A stretch of 64,000 bases of DNA from Halobacillus andaensis (GTDB lineage Bacteria; Bacillota; Bacilli; Bacillales; Halobacillaceae): NCBI RefSeq assembly GCF_014636475.1, contig NZ_BMEL01000001.1, positions 558,001 through 622,000 of the forward strand, in the 5' to 3' direction. The notes beneath the pieces were generated by a model that was not told the origin of the DNA, did no database searches, and saw nothing but the letters and a program-made list of their open reading frames with translations. Position numbers and translations under genes: made by a program. Positions 19,266 to 26,144 of this stretch are shown piece by piece. Within the stretch, counting starts at the first letter, position 1, and each line of letters begins with the position of its first letter.

Positions 19266-19847
19266 ATGGAATACATTATTTTTATCATTTTGGCTTATTT
19301 ATTAGGAGCAATTCCCTCTGGTCTTATTGTTGGTAAATTGGGGTATGGCATTGATATAAGAGAACATGGGAGTGGAAATTTAGGTGGGACAAACACCTTT
19401 AGGGTACTTGGCTTTAAAGCAGGTCTCATCGTAACCATTGCAGATATTCTAAAGGGTACCGTCGCTACCGTTCTTCCTTTACTGTTTGGCGCAGAAGTGA
19501 TCACTCTTGTCATTGGAATCTTTGCAGTTATCGGACACATGTATCCAGTATTTGCAGGATTTAAAGGTGGAAAAGCTGTAGCTACTTCCGGAGGGGTTAT
19601 TTTAGGAGTCAATCCACTTGTTTTTGGCATCCTATTAGGAACATTTTTCTTGCTTCTTTATTTGACTAAATATGTCTCTCTCTCTTCCATGGTTACAGGA
19701 TTGGTTACTTTTATCGTAGCCTTGTTACTGGGAGAGTATGGCTTAGCAGTTGTGATCGCCATTATGACTATTTTTGTGATCTATCGCCATAGAACAAATA
19801 TCAAACGAATTATGAATAAGACAGAGCCAAAAATTACTTGGATGTAG
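19266..19847 (+). CDS. plsY: Acyl-phosphate glycerol-3-phosphate acyltransferase
   Basis: Integral membrane acyltransferase of 193 aa making lysophosphatidic acid from acyl-phosphate and glycerol 3-phosphate, the first step of phospholipid synthesis. PlsY loops are clear: [15 protein letters not shown] near residue 35, [19 protein letters not shown] near 92-110 and [10 protein letters not shown] at the C-terminus. I start at ATG 19266, nine bases after AAGGAG; the upstream TTG overlaps the spacing. In B. subtilis plsY (yneS) lies next to yneT and parE; here about 9 kb of other genes has come between them. Confidence 0.93.
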   Translation: MEYIIFIILAYLLGAIPSGLIVGKLGYGIDIREHGSGNLGGTNTFRVLGFKAGLIVTIADILKGTVATVLPLLFGAEVITLVIGIFAVIGHMYPVFAGFKGGKAVATSGGVILGVNPLVFGILLGTFFLLLYLTKYVSLSSMVTGLVTFIVALLLGEYGLAVVIAIMTIFVIYRHRTNIKRIMNKTEPKITWM

Positions 19848-19870
19848 GAAAATTTATTCCATCACCAATA

Positions 19871-19901
19871 AAACCTGCGGCAACGTTGTTGTCGTAGGTT
19901 T
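19871..19901 (+). terminator. Probable terminator of plsY
   Basis: AAACCTGCGGCAAC and GTTGTCGTAGGTTT form a long stem with a three-base loop. The T-tract after it is weak. Confidence 0.5.
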
Positions 19902-19964
19902 CTCTATGTGTGTATAATCAGTTTCGTGAGGCGCATTATAAAAGCAATAAATTTTATTAACTTA

Positions 19965-19993
19965 TTTACATATTGTATACTTTGTTTTATAGA
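19965..19993 (+). promoter_or_regulatory. folE2 promoter
   Basis: TTTACA, 17-bp spacer, TATAGA, 24 bp before the start codon. I see no B. subtilis-like Zur box here, although folE2 is zinc-starvation induced in that species. Confidence 0.55.
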
Positions 19994-20017
19994 GCTGGTC
20001 TGAAAGGAGCCTATATT

Positions 20018-20950
20018 ATGAATCAAGCAGAATTAAATAAAACAAAACAGCTTCCTCCAAAAGAGGATCGTCATAAACTATTTGGATCAGTCGATCCAGG
20101 TCCTAGAACTAAGCCGATTGAAAAAGAAAAAATGGCAGATTTACAAAACTCTAAAAAAGATTTTCTTTTCAATATAGACATGGTAGGTATTTCGAATGTT
20201 AAGCATCCGATTACCATTCCAAGTCAATTAACGCCAGAAATTCAAACGACCATTGGGACGTTTAGTTTTGGATCGTCTATTGCACAAGGAAGTAAAGGGA
20301 CGAACATGAGCCGTTTTACTGAACAACTAGACAAATATCATCACGAAGGATTCGCTATAGACATCGAAACGTTAAAAAGCTTTACAGCAGAGCTTGCTTC
20401 CCGACTTAAGCAAGAGGATGCTGAAGTTGAAGTATCGTTCCCCTGGTTTTTCGAAAGAAAAGGACCTTATTCTCAGCTGGCTGGGATGAATCATGCGGAT
20501 GCCACGATTCAAGTTAAATACGATCAGAATACAGGCTATGATGTAACTGTAAGCTTAACTGGTAAGATTACGACGCTATGTCCATGTTCAAAAGAAATAA
20601 GCGAATACAGTGCTCATAACCAGCGTGGAAATGTCACAATGGAAGTGAAACTAACCGAAGATTTTGATGAACAAAAAATGGACTGGAAGGCCGCTTTATT
20701 AGAAGCTGCTGAAAGTAACGCTAGTGCAAGAATTCACCCTGTTCTGAAGCGTCCGGATGAGAAAATGGTGACAGAACAAGCTTATGAGAATCCGAGGTTC
20801 GTCGAAGACATCGTTCGTCTTGTCGCTGCAGACCTATATGAATATGATTTCGTTGAAGCCTTTACTGTACAGTGCCGCAATGAAGAATCCATTCACTTGC
20901 ACGATGCTGTGGCAACGCTAAGCTACGATAAAAAACAAGAGTTGCTGTAA
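20018..20950 (+). CDS. folE2: GTP cyclohydrolase IB (FolE2)
   Basis: Zinc-independent type of GTP cyclohydrolase I, 310 aa, which makes 7,8-dihydroneopterin triphosphate for folate or queuosine synthesis. Diagnostic motifs are [12 protein letters not shown] (about residue 54), [32 protein letters not shown] with the catalytic cysteine, and the C-terminal HLHDA. ATG 20018 is preceded by GAAAGGAG. It is followed within 10 bp by yidD. In B. subtilis folEB is under Zur control, but no such operator is recognisable here, so it may be the constitutive enzyme; whether a folE1 exists elsewhere is unknown. Confidence 0.93.
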   Translation: MNQAELNKTKQLPPKEDRHKLFGSVDPGPRTKPIEKEKMADLQNSKKDFLFNIDMVGISNVKHPITIPSQLTPEIQTTIGTFSFGSSIAQGSKGTNMSRFTEQLDKYHHEGFAIDIETLKSFTAELASRLKQEDAEVEVSFPWFFERKGPYSQLAGMNHADATIQVKYDQNTGYDVTVSLTGKITTLCPCSKEISEYSAHNQRGNVTMEVKLTEDFDEQKMDWKAALLEAAESNASARIHPVLKRPDEKMVTEQAYENPRFVEDIVRLVAADLYEYDFVEAFTVQCRNEESIHLHDAVATLSYDKKQELL

Positions 20951-20960
20951 GGCTGGTCGT

Positions 20961-21194
20961 ATGAAACATGTCATGATTGCTATCATAGCTTTTTATAGAC
21001 GGTTTGTAAGTCCACTCACTCCCCCAAGCTGCCGATTTGTGCCAACTTGTTCTGAATATGGGATTGAAGCTTTTCGCAGGTTCGGTTTTATAAAAGGCAG
21101 CTGGTTAACCATAAGAAGAATTTTAAAATGCCACCCTTTTCATAAAGGCGGCTTTGATCCTGTCCCCCTAAGTGAAGATAAAAAGGATAACTGA
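20961..21194 (+). CDS. yidD: Membrane protein insertion efficiency factor YidD
   Basis: A 77-aa amphipathic protein of the YidD family, which assists YidC-dependent insertion at the inner membrane. The conserved core reads [26 protein letters not shown] and [17 protein letters not shown], with three cysteines. It starts 10 bp after folE2, so it is probably read from the same promoter. In B. subtilis the homologue (ytjA) lies elsewhere; the link with folE2 looks like chance co-transcription. Confidence 0.92.
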   Translation: MKHVMIAIIAFYRRFVSPLTPPSCRFVPTCSEYGIEAFRRFGFIKGSWLTIRRILKCHPFHKGGFDPVPLSEDKKDN

Positions 21195-21268
21195 GCGATT
21201 TATAGGTTTATTACGAGCGCTTTTAGGAAACAGGTGAAACAGATTCAGTTAAAGTAGGAGATGAGCTT

Positions 21269-21556
21269 ATGAACTTAAAAGTAACAGAAGAAGCGGCGAA
21301 ATGGTATAAAGAAGAGTTGGAACTAAATGATGAAACTTCTATACGCTTTTTTGTACGGTACGGAGGCGTTGGCGGTTTGCAGCCCGGCTTATCACTTGCG
21401 ATTAAACAAGTGGATGCAGCTGAGCCGATCGCTGAAGATAAAGTAAATAATATTACTTTTTTTATAGAAGCCGATGATGAATGGTATTTTGAAGGTCATT
21501 CCCTCACTGTACAATATGATGAAAAATGGCAGGAGCCAGAATTTATATACGAATAA
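21269..21556 (+). CDS. HesB/IscA-like protein (YneR)
   Basis: A 95-aa HesB-like fold protein matching YneR of B. subtilis in length and position. It has VTEEAAKWYKEEL, IRFFVRYGGVGGLQPGLSL and DDEWYFEGHSLTVQYDEKW. The three cysteines that bind Fe-S clusters in true IscA/SufA are absent, so it is unlikely to be a classical cluster carrier; function unknown. Start ATG 21269 follows GGAGATG. It ends at a strong GC-rich terminator and converges on yneQ. Confidence 0.85.
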   Translation: MNLKVTEEAAKWYKEELELNDETSIRFFVRYGGVGGLQPGLSLAIKQVDAAEPIAEDKVNNITFFIEADDEWYFEGHSLTVQYDEKWQEPEFIYE

Positions 21557-21585
21557 ACGCCGCAGTGGCTGCGGCGTTTTTATTT
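21555..21585 (+). terminator. Terminator after the IscA-like gene
   Basis: AACGCCGCA and TGCGGCGTT arms around GTGGC, then TTTTATTT. It also overlaps the end of the convergent yneQ gene. Confidence 0.85.
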
Positions 21586-21888
21586 GTCTAAAAGCGAGAA
21601 ACGTTGAATTTGTTCCCATTGCTTTTCTTGTTTTAAAATTTCATATTGACGCTGCCCAAACAAATCGAAATGTGGATGATAAGGATCGTGATGGATCCAC
21701 TCTTTTTGGAGTCCATATTGCTTGCCCCAATGAGAAAGCTTTTCTATATCGGAACACCCTACTTTTGTCACGGTATCACAACCCGGAAATCGGTCATCCA
21801 GCCAATAATGCGTGAGAAAAGAAATTCGTCCTTCTTTTACATTTCGCTTCCATTGTAAGAGTTCTTCTCGTTTTACTCCAAATGCCAT
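21580..21888 (-). CDS. YneQ-like protein of unknown function
   Basis: A 102-aa soluble protein beginning MAFGVKREELLQWK, with FLTHYWLDDRFPGC, TVTKVGC, WIHHDPYHPHFDLFG and RQYEILK. The His-rich WIHH...HPHFD stretch and a cysteine pair could bind metal, which is speculation. The longer upstream frame overlaps the thioesterase gene, so I use ATG 21888, one base after the thioesterase stop. The ribosome site lies within the end of that gene. Gene order thioesterase-yneQ matches B. subtilis yneP-yneQ. Confidence 0.8.
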   Translation of the reverse strand: MAFGVKREELLQWKRNVKEGRISFLTHYWLDDRFPGCDTVTKVGCSDIEKLSHWGKQYGLQKEWIHHDPYHPHFDLFGQRQYEILKQEKQWEQIQRFSLLDK

Positions 21889-21889
21889 A

Positions 21890-22318
21890 CTATTCCTCCG
21901 TTTTTTCCATCGCATGTAAATATGCTTCATGCCATTTGGGGAAATGTTTTCGAATCGAGACAGGGCGAAAACTTTCTCTCTTAACAATCACGTGCTTCGT
22001 CTCCCCTTCTACGGCCACCTCTCCACTTGTGTGTTTCACTTGATATCCGTACGTAATGCGTAACCCGTCATAATCATGTACCCAAGTTTTCACAAATACA
22101 TCGTCGCCATAACGAACGGGCTGTTTAAAACGTACCGCTGCGTCTACCACAGGAGAAACCACCCCTTGTTTCTCAATCTCATGATACAAAAAGCCCATAT
22201 CCTCAATAAGCGCCGTCCTTCCAATTTCAAACCAGACGAGGTAATTTGCATGATACACCACACCCATCATATCTGTTTCTTGGTAACGCACCTTAATTGA
22301 AGTTTCATTTATTTTCAT
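21890..22318 (-). CDS. Acyl-CoA thioesterase, YbgC/YneP type
   Basis: Hot-dog-fold 4-hydroxybenzoyl-CoA thioesterase-like protein, 142 aa. The catalytic aspartate lies in VRYQETDMMGVVYHANYLVWFEIGR near residue 16, the typical YbgC signature. It hydrolyses short acyl-CoA thioesters in related proteins; the substrate here is unknown. It starts 3 bp after the AAA+ gene stop, with GGGGAGAG inside that gene, so the two are translationally linked. It matches yneP in B. subtilis. Confidence 0.9.
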   Translation of the reverse strand: MKINETSIKVRYQETDMMGVVYHANYLVWFEIGRTALIEDMGFLYHEIEKQGVVSPVVDAAVRFKQPVRYGDDVFVKTWVHDYDGLRITYGYQVKHTSGEVAVEGETKHVIVKRESFRPVSIRKHFPKWHEAYLHAMEKTEE

Positions 22319-22321
22319 TTT

Positions 22322-24610
22322 CTAATTCTCTCCCCGGACAGTCTGCCAAGCTTTACGCCAATCAACTTCTGTCAATAGATTCATTTCAGTCTCTTCATTC
22401 GTTTCAAAAAAACGATAGGATTGGAATTGAATCGCTTCATTAACGATATTATTAATGAAACGCCCATTGCCTCGAATGTTGTGCTGTCTAAATTGATCGA
22501 GTAGATATTGTCTAGCTTGTTCATCGACTTCATACTCATACTGTTCTGTTATATAAACAACCATTTCTAATAACTCTGTTTCAGAGTAATCAGGAAAGTG
22601 CAAATACTTTTTAAAACGTGAAGATAAACCCGGATTGCTTTCAATCAGTTGCTGCATCTCATATTGATAGCCTGCTAAAATAACCACGAGGTTTTCATTA
22701 TGCTTCGTCATCTCATCCACTAAAGTTTCAATGGCTTCTTTACCAAAATCATCCCTTCCCTTGCTATGAAGAGAATAAGCTTCATCAACAAATAATACGC
22801 CGCCGAGGGCTTCCCTAACTTTCTTCTTCGTCTTCATCGCTGTTTGTCCAACATACCCAGCCACAAGGTCGCCTCTAGAAACAACCACAACATGTCCTCT
22901 TTTTAATAACCCGCATTCCTTTAGAATCCGTGCATAAATGTCGGCGACCGTAGTCTTCCCAGTGCCTGGGTTACCTGAAAATACAGAATGGAGCTGGATA
23001 GGGACAATCGGCCGTCCATGTTCCTTTCTTTTTTGCTGAGCTTTAACGAATGAAGATAACTTTCGGACTTCATCTTTTACATTCTTTAATCCAATTAATC
23101 GATGAAGCTCGTCTAATGGTGATGGCTTCTCACTCTCATCTCTTGTATTAAAGTTTAAGTCTTTTTCATCAATTCGCATATGATCGAGCCAATGATGTTT
23201 ATCAGCTAAAGAGTCAGCTGCTCCTTTTTGAAAAATATTTTTTAAAACAAGGTTCCGTGTAGTTCTTGCGTTACCAAAAGACTCGTCTACCCGTTCATTC
23301 TCAATCTGAGTTTCTAAGGTACGCAAAGCCTGTTGAGTGAAAAAGAAATCGTTCTCTATCGCTACAGATTCTGCAATATCAAGTAACTCTCTCGTTTGAT
23401 AGTCGGGCAGCTGGATATGATTTTGTTCTGGAAAGCGGCTGCGCAGCCCAGGGTTTGCCCATAAGAATTGGCGCATTTCTTCTGGATAACCAGCTAAAAT
23501 AATGGCAAATTTACCTCCATATTCTTTACTAGTCATGGCCGACACGAGAGTGTCAATTACAGCCTGTCCATAGTCATTGCCTGTCTGCCCTTCTCTTTTT
23601 AAGCTATAAGCTTCATCTATAAAAAGCACACCGCCTACAGCTTGCTTTACATAATTCATCGTATTCTCTTCACTTTGTCCTACATAAGATCCAACTAAGT
23701 GAGAACGATTTACTTCAACGACGTCTTTCGTTTCCAGTATACCTAAATCATAGTAAATGCTGGCCAGCAATCGAGCGATTGTCGTTTTTCCTGTACCTGG
23801 GTTGCCTGTAATGATCATATGAAGCCCTGGTTCGTCTACCATGGAAAAACCTAAGCTCTTACGCTGCTGTTGATATTTTAGAAATTGATAATATTTCTTA
23901 ATATAAGCCTTAACATCGTGTAATCCTATCATTTGATCAAACTGTTCAAGTGGATTATCTTTATTTTTATTTGTTAATAAACGAGGTAAACGTTGATAGA
24001 GCTCATCTTGATCATCAGTCAGCTTCCGGATCCCCTCATTGATTTCCTTAACAGGGATAGAGATACGCCGCTGCTGAATAGACTCCAATGCCTCCAGCAG
24101 GGTGTCCCTAAGCTCAAGAAGATGATCATAGATCTCCTGGTACTGCTTGATGTGAGAATTTTTAGCATCTACAAGTGTCTTTTCAGCTAAGTCTTGGTTC
24201 CATTGCTCTATAATTTGATCGATATCAGATAAAATCGATTGGACCTTTTTACTTTTGGCTGAATTATGGTCCGTTTCATGCAATATCCATTGTTCAAATG
24301 GGCGTTCTTTTAGAAACGTATAACCTCTCATCATTTGCACGGAGGCAAAAAGTTCATTTACTAAACTGTGACCAGGTGCCAACTCTCTAGCTTGGTCTAT
24401 AAACTGATCAGCTAGCTTATCGTGAGTAGGATGTCTTTTTATTCGATAATAAGCAAGTGTCACGTAAAGTGTAGCTTTTAATTGGATGTCCTCTATTTCT
24501 TCATCGTTTAAATAACGTAATACGTCAACTTCAGAAACAGGAGGTTCTTCATCTAAGTTCGTCCATTTTTTTAAAAGTGCATGTTTCAATGTATCCCGTC
24601 CTTCCATCAT
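22322..24610 (-). CDS. Tandem AAA+ ATPase, SpoVK/CbbX-like, with helical N-terminal domain
   Basis: A 762-aa protein with an N-terminal helical repeat region (about 1-215), then two AAA+ modules of the CbbX/SpoVK class. Module 1 has Walker A GNPGTGKTT (269-277) and Walker B VLFIDEAYSL. Module 2 has the same Walker A (546-554) and VLFVDEAYSL. Each has an SRF arginine-finger segment. It is a paralogue of the single-domain SpoVK encoded at 42796-43725. Its task is unknown; related proteins remodel oligomers or act in sporulation and secretion. The ATG at 24610 lacks a ribosome site, whereas a TTG at 24589 has GGAAGG 10 nt upstream, so the true start may be 24589. B. subtilis has no gene like it at this locus. 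Confidence 0.85.
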   Translation of the reverse strand: MMEGRDTLKHALLKKWTNLDEEPPVSEVDVLRYLNDEEIEDIQLKATLYVTLAYYRIKRHPTHDKLADQFIDQARELAPGHSLVNELFASVQMMRGYTFLKERPFEQWILHETDHNSAKSKKVQSILSDIDQIIEQWNQDLAEKTLVDAKNSHIKQYQEIYDHLLELRDTLLEALESIQQRRISIPVKEINEGIRKLTDDQDELYQRLPRLLTNKNKDNPLEQFDQMIGLHDVKAYIKKYYQFLKYQQQRKSLGFSMVDEPGLHMIITGNPGTGKTTIARLLASIYYDLGILETKDVVEVNRSHLVGSYVGQSEENTMNYVKQAVGGVLFIDEAYSLKREGQTGNDYGQAVIDTLVSAMTSKEYGGKFAIILAGYPEEMRQFLWANPGLRSRFPEQNHIQLPDYQTRELLDIAESVAIENDFFFTQQALRTLETQIENERVDESFGNARTTRNLVLKNIFQKGAADSLADKHHWLDHMRIDEKDLNFNTRDESEKPSPLDELHRLIGLKNVKDEVRKLSSFVKAQQKRKEHGRPIVPIQLHSVFSGNPGTGKTTVADIYARILKECGLLKRGHVVVVSRGDLVAGYVGQTAMKTKKKVREALGGVLFVDEAYSLHSKGRDDFGKEAIETLVDEMTKHNENLVVILAGYQYEMQQLIESNPGLSSRFKKYLHFPDYSETELLEMVVYITEQYEYEVDEQARQYLLDQFRQHNIRGNGRFINNIVNEAIQFQSYRFFETNEETEMNLLTEVDWRKAWQTVRGEN

Positions 24611-24664
24611 CGTTATATTTTATCATACTCGTTCGATGATGTAGATGAACTTGCCCAGAACAAA

Positions 24665-24770
24665 GGCGCAAGAGCCCTTGTAGACACGAAACGCATAAGC
24701 AAAACGGCCGAAGGAAGGTGGCCTTCCCTTTCGCAGGGCGGATTGCTTATGACGCAAGTGCCTGGGCGCT
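24665..24770. repeat. Structured GC-rich intergenic element
   Basis: No gene is credible between 24611 and 24841. The sequence folds into a nested hairpin: GCCC (24673-24676) with GGGC, CATAAGCAA (24694-24702) with TTGCTTATG (24743-24751), and GGAAGG with CCTTCC around a TGG loop (24713-24727). The block CGCATAAGCAA...CGCAGGGCGGATTGCTTATGACGC resembles a dispersed repeat I recall from several Bacillaceae genomes. That recollection needs a copy-number search. Confidence 0.55.
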
Positions 24771-24841
24771 GGAGCTGGATGTCGCTATTTAAAAAATATA
24801 CATATCCACAGCTTGGCATTTTATAATTTTCCTAGACAAGT

Positions 24842-24873
24842 AAAAAGCCGTCCTTTGGAAAGGAGCGGCTTTA
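24842..24873 (-). terminator. Terminator of tlp
   Basis: AAAGCCG and CGGCTTT arms plus CCTTTC/GGA pairing, followed by TTTTAC on the minus strand, 9 bp after the tlp stop. Confidence 0.8.
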
Positions 24874-24881
24874 GCAGTTTT

Positions 24882-25103
24882 TTATTCTTGATGTCGAGCT
24901 TCATCACTAATTTCTTGTCTCATGGCTTCAAGGGATTCTTCTCGTTTCTTATTTTTTCTCTCAATCTGAGCCTTGTCTTTTTCATTAGCCATGCTCATTG
25001 TTTCATGGGAAGCTTCAATATTTTCTATCGTATTTTGAACGGCTTCTTGTAAACGTTCTACATTATCTTCTCGATTGTCTGGATTCGGTTTTTGCTTTGA
25101 CAT
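24882..25103 (-). CDS. tlp: Small acid-soluble spore protein Tlp
   Basis: A 73-aa hydrophilic, almost wholly helical protein matching Tlp: KPNPDNREDNVERLQEAVQNTI and QIERKNKKREESLEAMRQE. Made in the forespore in B. subtilis, where it binds or accompanies spore DNA/core components. ATG 25103 follows GAAGGAGG. In B. subtilis sspN is immediately upstream; here an FbpB-like gene takes that place. Expression is presumably sigma-G dependent, but I could not assign a promoter. Confidence 0.9.
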   Translation of the reverse strand: MSKQKPNPDNREDNVERLQEAVQNTIENIEASHETMSMANEKDKAQIERKNKKREESLEAMRQEISDEARHQE

Positions 25104-25166
25104 TCTCTCTCGCCTCCTTCATTAATCATCACAATTTATCATTTGAAGCTTTTTCTTAATTTATAC

Positions 25167-25205
25167 AAAAAAATTCCTTCTCATAATTAAGAAGGAATTT
25201 TTTTT
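25167..25205 (-). terminator. Terminator overlapping the end of the FbpB-like gene
   Basis: AAATTCCTTCT and AGAAGGAATTT arms with a seven-base loop and T-run on the minus strand. The first arm includes the last codons of the gene. Confidence 0.75.
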
Positions 25206-25330
25206 ATGCGCTGATGATGCCGCTCTTCAATACGAGCTTCAATCTGATCCATTAACTTTTGATCTTGCAAAATCATTTTAATGTTTTCCTGAACTCGTTC
25301 TTGATAAGTTATTTTTTGTTTCTTTCTCAA
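25187..25330 (-). CDS. FbpB-like small basic protein, 47 aa
   Basis: A short gene beginning with TTG 25330 and AAGGAG nine bases upstream. The product is basic and helical: RKKQKITYQERVQENIKM, then LMDQIEARIEERHHQR. This matches the FbpB family of small basic proteins (PF13040 type); in B. subtilis FbpB works with the FsrA sRNA in iron sparing. No Fur box is evident here, so an iron role is not supported by the sequence. It lies between a ResA-like gene and tlp, where sspN sits in B. subtilis. The family call is by eye. Confidence 0.7.
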   Translation of the reverse strand: MRKKQKITYQERVQENIKMILQDQKLMDQIEARIEERHHQRIKKIPS

Positions 25331-25382
25331 TGGAAACCACTCCTTCACCTAAAAAGGATTCCCATATTTTACGCGAATATAC

Positions 25383-25982
25383 TTAATTTAGAGCATCTTT
25401 CATCTCAATCATGAAATCATAACTCATTGGTCCCACTTTTCTAGGTTCTTGAACTTGACCGTCCGTGCCAATAAAATAAGTAGTTGGAATAGACATCGCT
25501 TGATAATCATTGTTTACCTCAGAGTCTTTATCTAACAATACAGGGAACGTATATCCTTCTTCTTCAATGTACTTATCTACATCACTCTCATTGCTTTCTG
25601 TCTCTGTGGCATTAACGGCTAAAACAACGACTTCATCACCGTATTCGTTATGAAATTTCTCCATTTCCGGCATTTCTTCTTTACACGGGGGACACCATGT
25701 CGCCCAGAAATTAAGAAATACCTTCTGCCCTTTTAACTCAGAAAGTTTTACACTTTCTCCATCAAGTGTTTCAAGTTCGAAATCAGGGGCTTGATCTCCT
25801 ACTTGTAAACCAGACGGCGCGTTCGGAGGGGTCATAGATGTTCCTTCCTGGCTTGGATCACCAGAAGCGTCATATTCTTGTAATTCGCCCGATGTGTCGG
25901 TCTCTTCTTTTCCTACCTCGTTATAAACGATAAATCCAACCAGCACAATCAGGAACAAAGCGGCACCTATTTGTTTAATCAT
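25383..25982 (-). CDS. Membrane-anchored thiol-disulfide oxidoreductase (ResA/YneN-like)
   Basis: A 199-aa protein with one N-terminal membrane anchor (IGAALFLIVLVGFIVYN), an acidic linker, and an extracytoplasmic AhpC/TSA-type thioredoxin domain. The redox motif WATWCPPCKEEMP lies near residue 100. The cis-proline region SIPTTYFIG is intact. It probably reduces disulfides in cytochrome c maturation or spore envelope proteins; the CcdA protein encoded 5 kb away could feed it electrons. Start is ATG 25982, 7 nt after AAAGGAAGG; an upstream ATG at 26027 has no ribosome site. Confidence 0.9.
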   Translation of the reverse strand: MIKQIGAALFLIVLVGFIVYNEVGKEETDTSGELQEYDASGDPSQEGTSMTPPNAPSGLQVGDQAPDFELETLDGESVKLSELKGQKVFLNFWATWCPPCKEEMPEMEKFHNEYGDEVVVLAVNATETESNESDVDKYIEEEGYTFPVLLDKDSEVNNDYQAMSIPTTYFIGTDGQVQEPRKVGPMSYDFMIEMKDALN

Positions 25983-26101
25983 CGAAAAACCTTCCTTTGT
26001 TTCCTCAATCTCTATTTTTTTCTTCATTAATAAAAGGTATGATTCAGCATTTCCAAATAAAACTCAACCACTTCTCATTATAATTGATTTTTTACAAAAA
26101 G

Positions 26102-26133
26102 AAAAAACCTGCTGTTCTAAAAACAGCAGGTTT
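26102..26133 (-). terminator. Terminator of aconitase gene
   Basis: AAACCTGCTGT and ACAGCAGGTTTTTTC arms, ending 11 bp after the stop. Confidence 0.85.
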
Positions 26134-26144
26134 ACCATTTGAAG

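Noticed and set aside
19850-20017. Zur box upstream of folE2
   Set aside because: I looked for a TCGTAAT-like palindrome and found none.
24581-25052. Plus-strand frames around the intergenic element and tlp
   Set aside because: Antisense to tlp or across the structured element, with no ribosome site.
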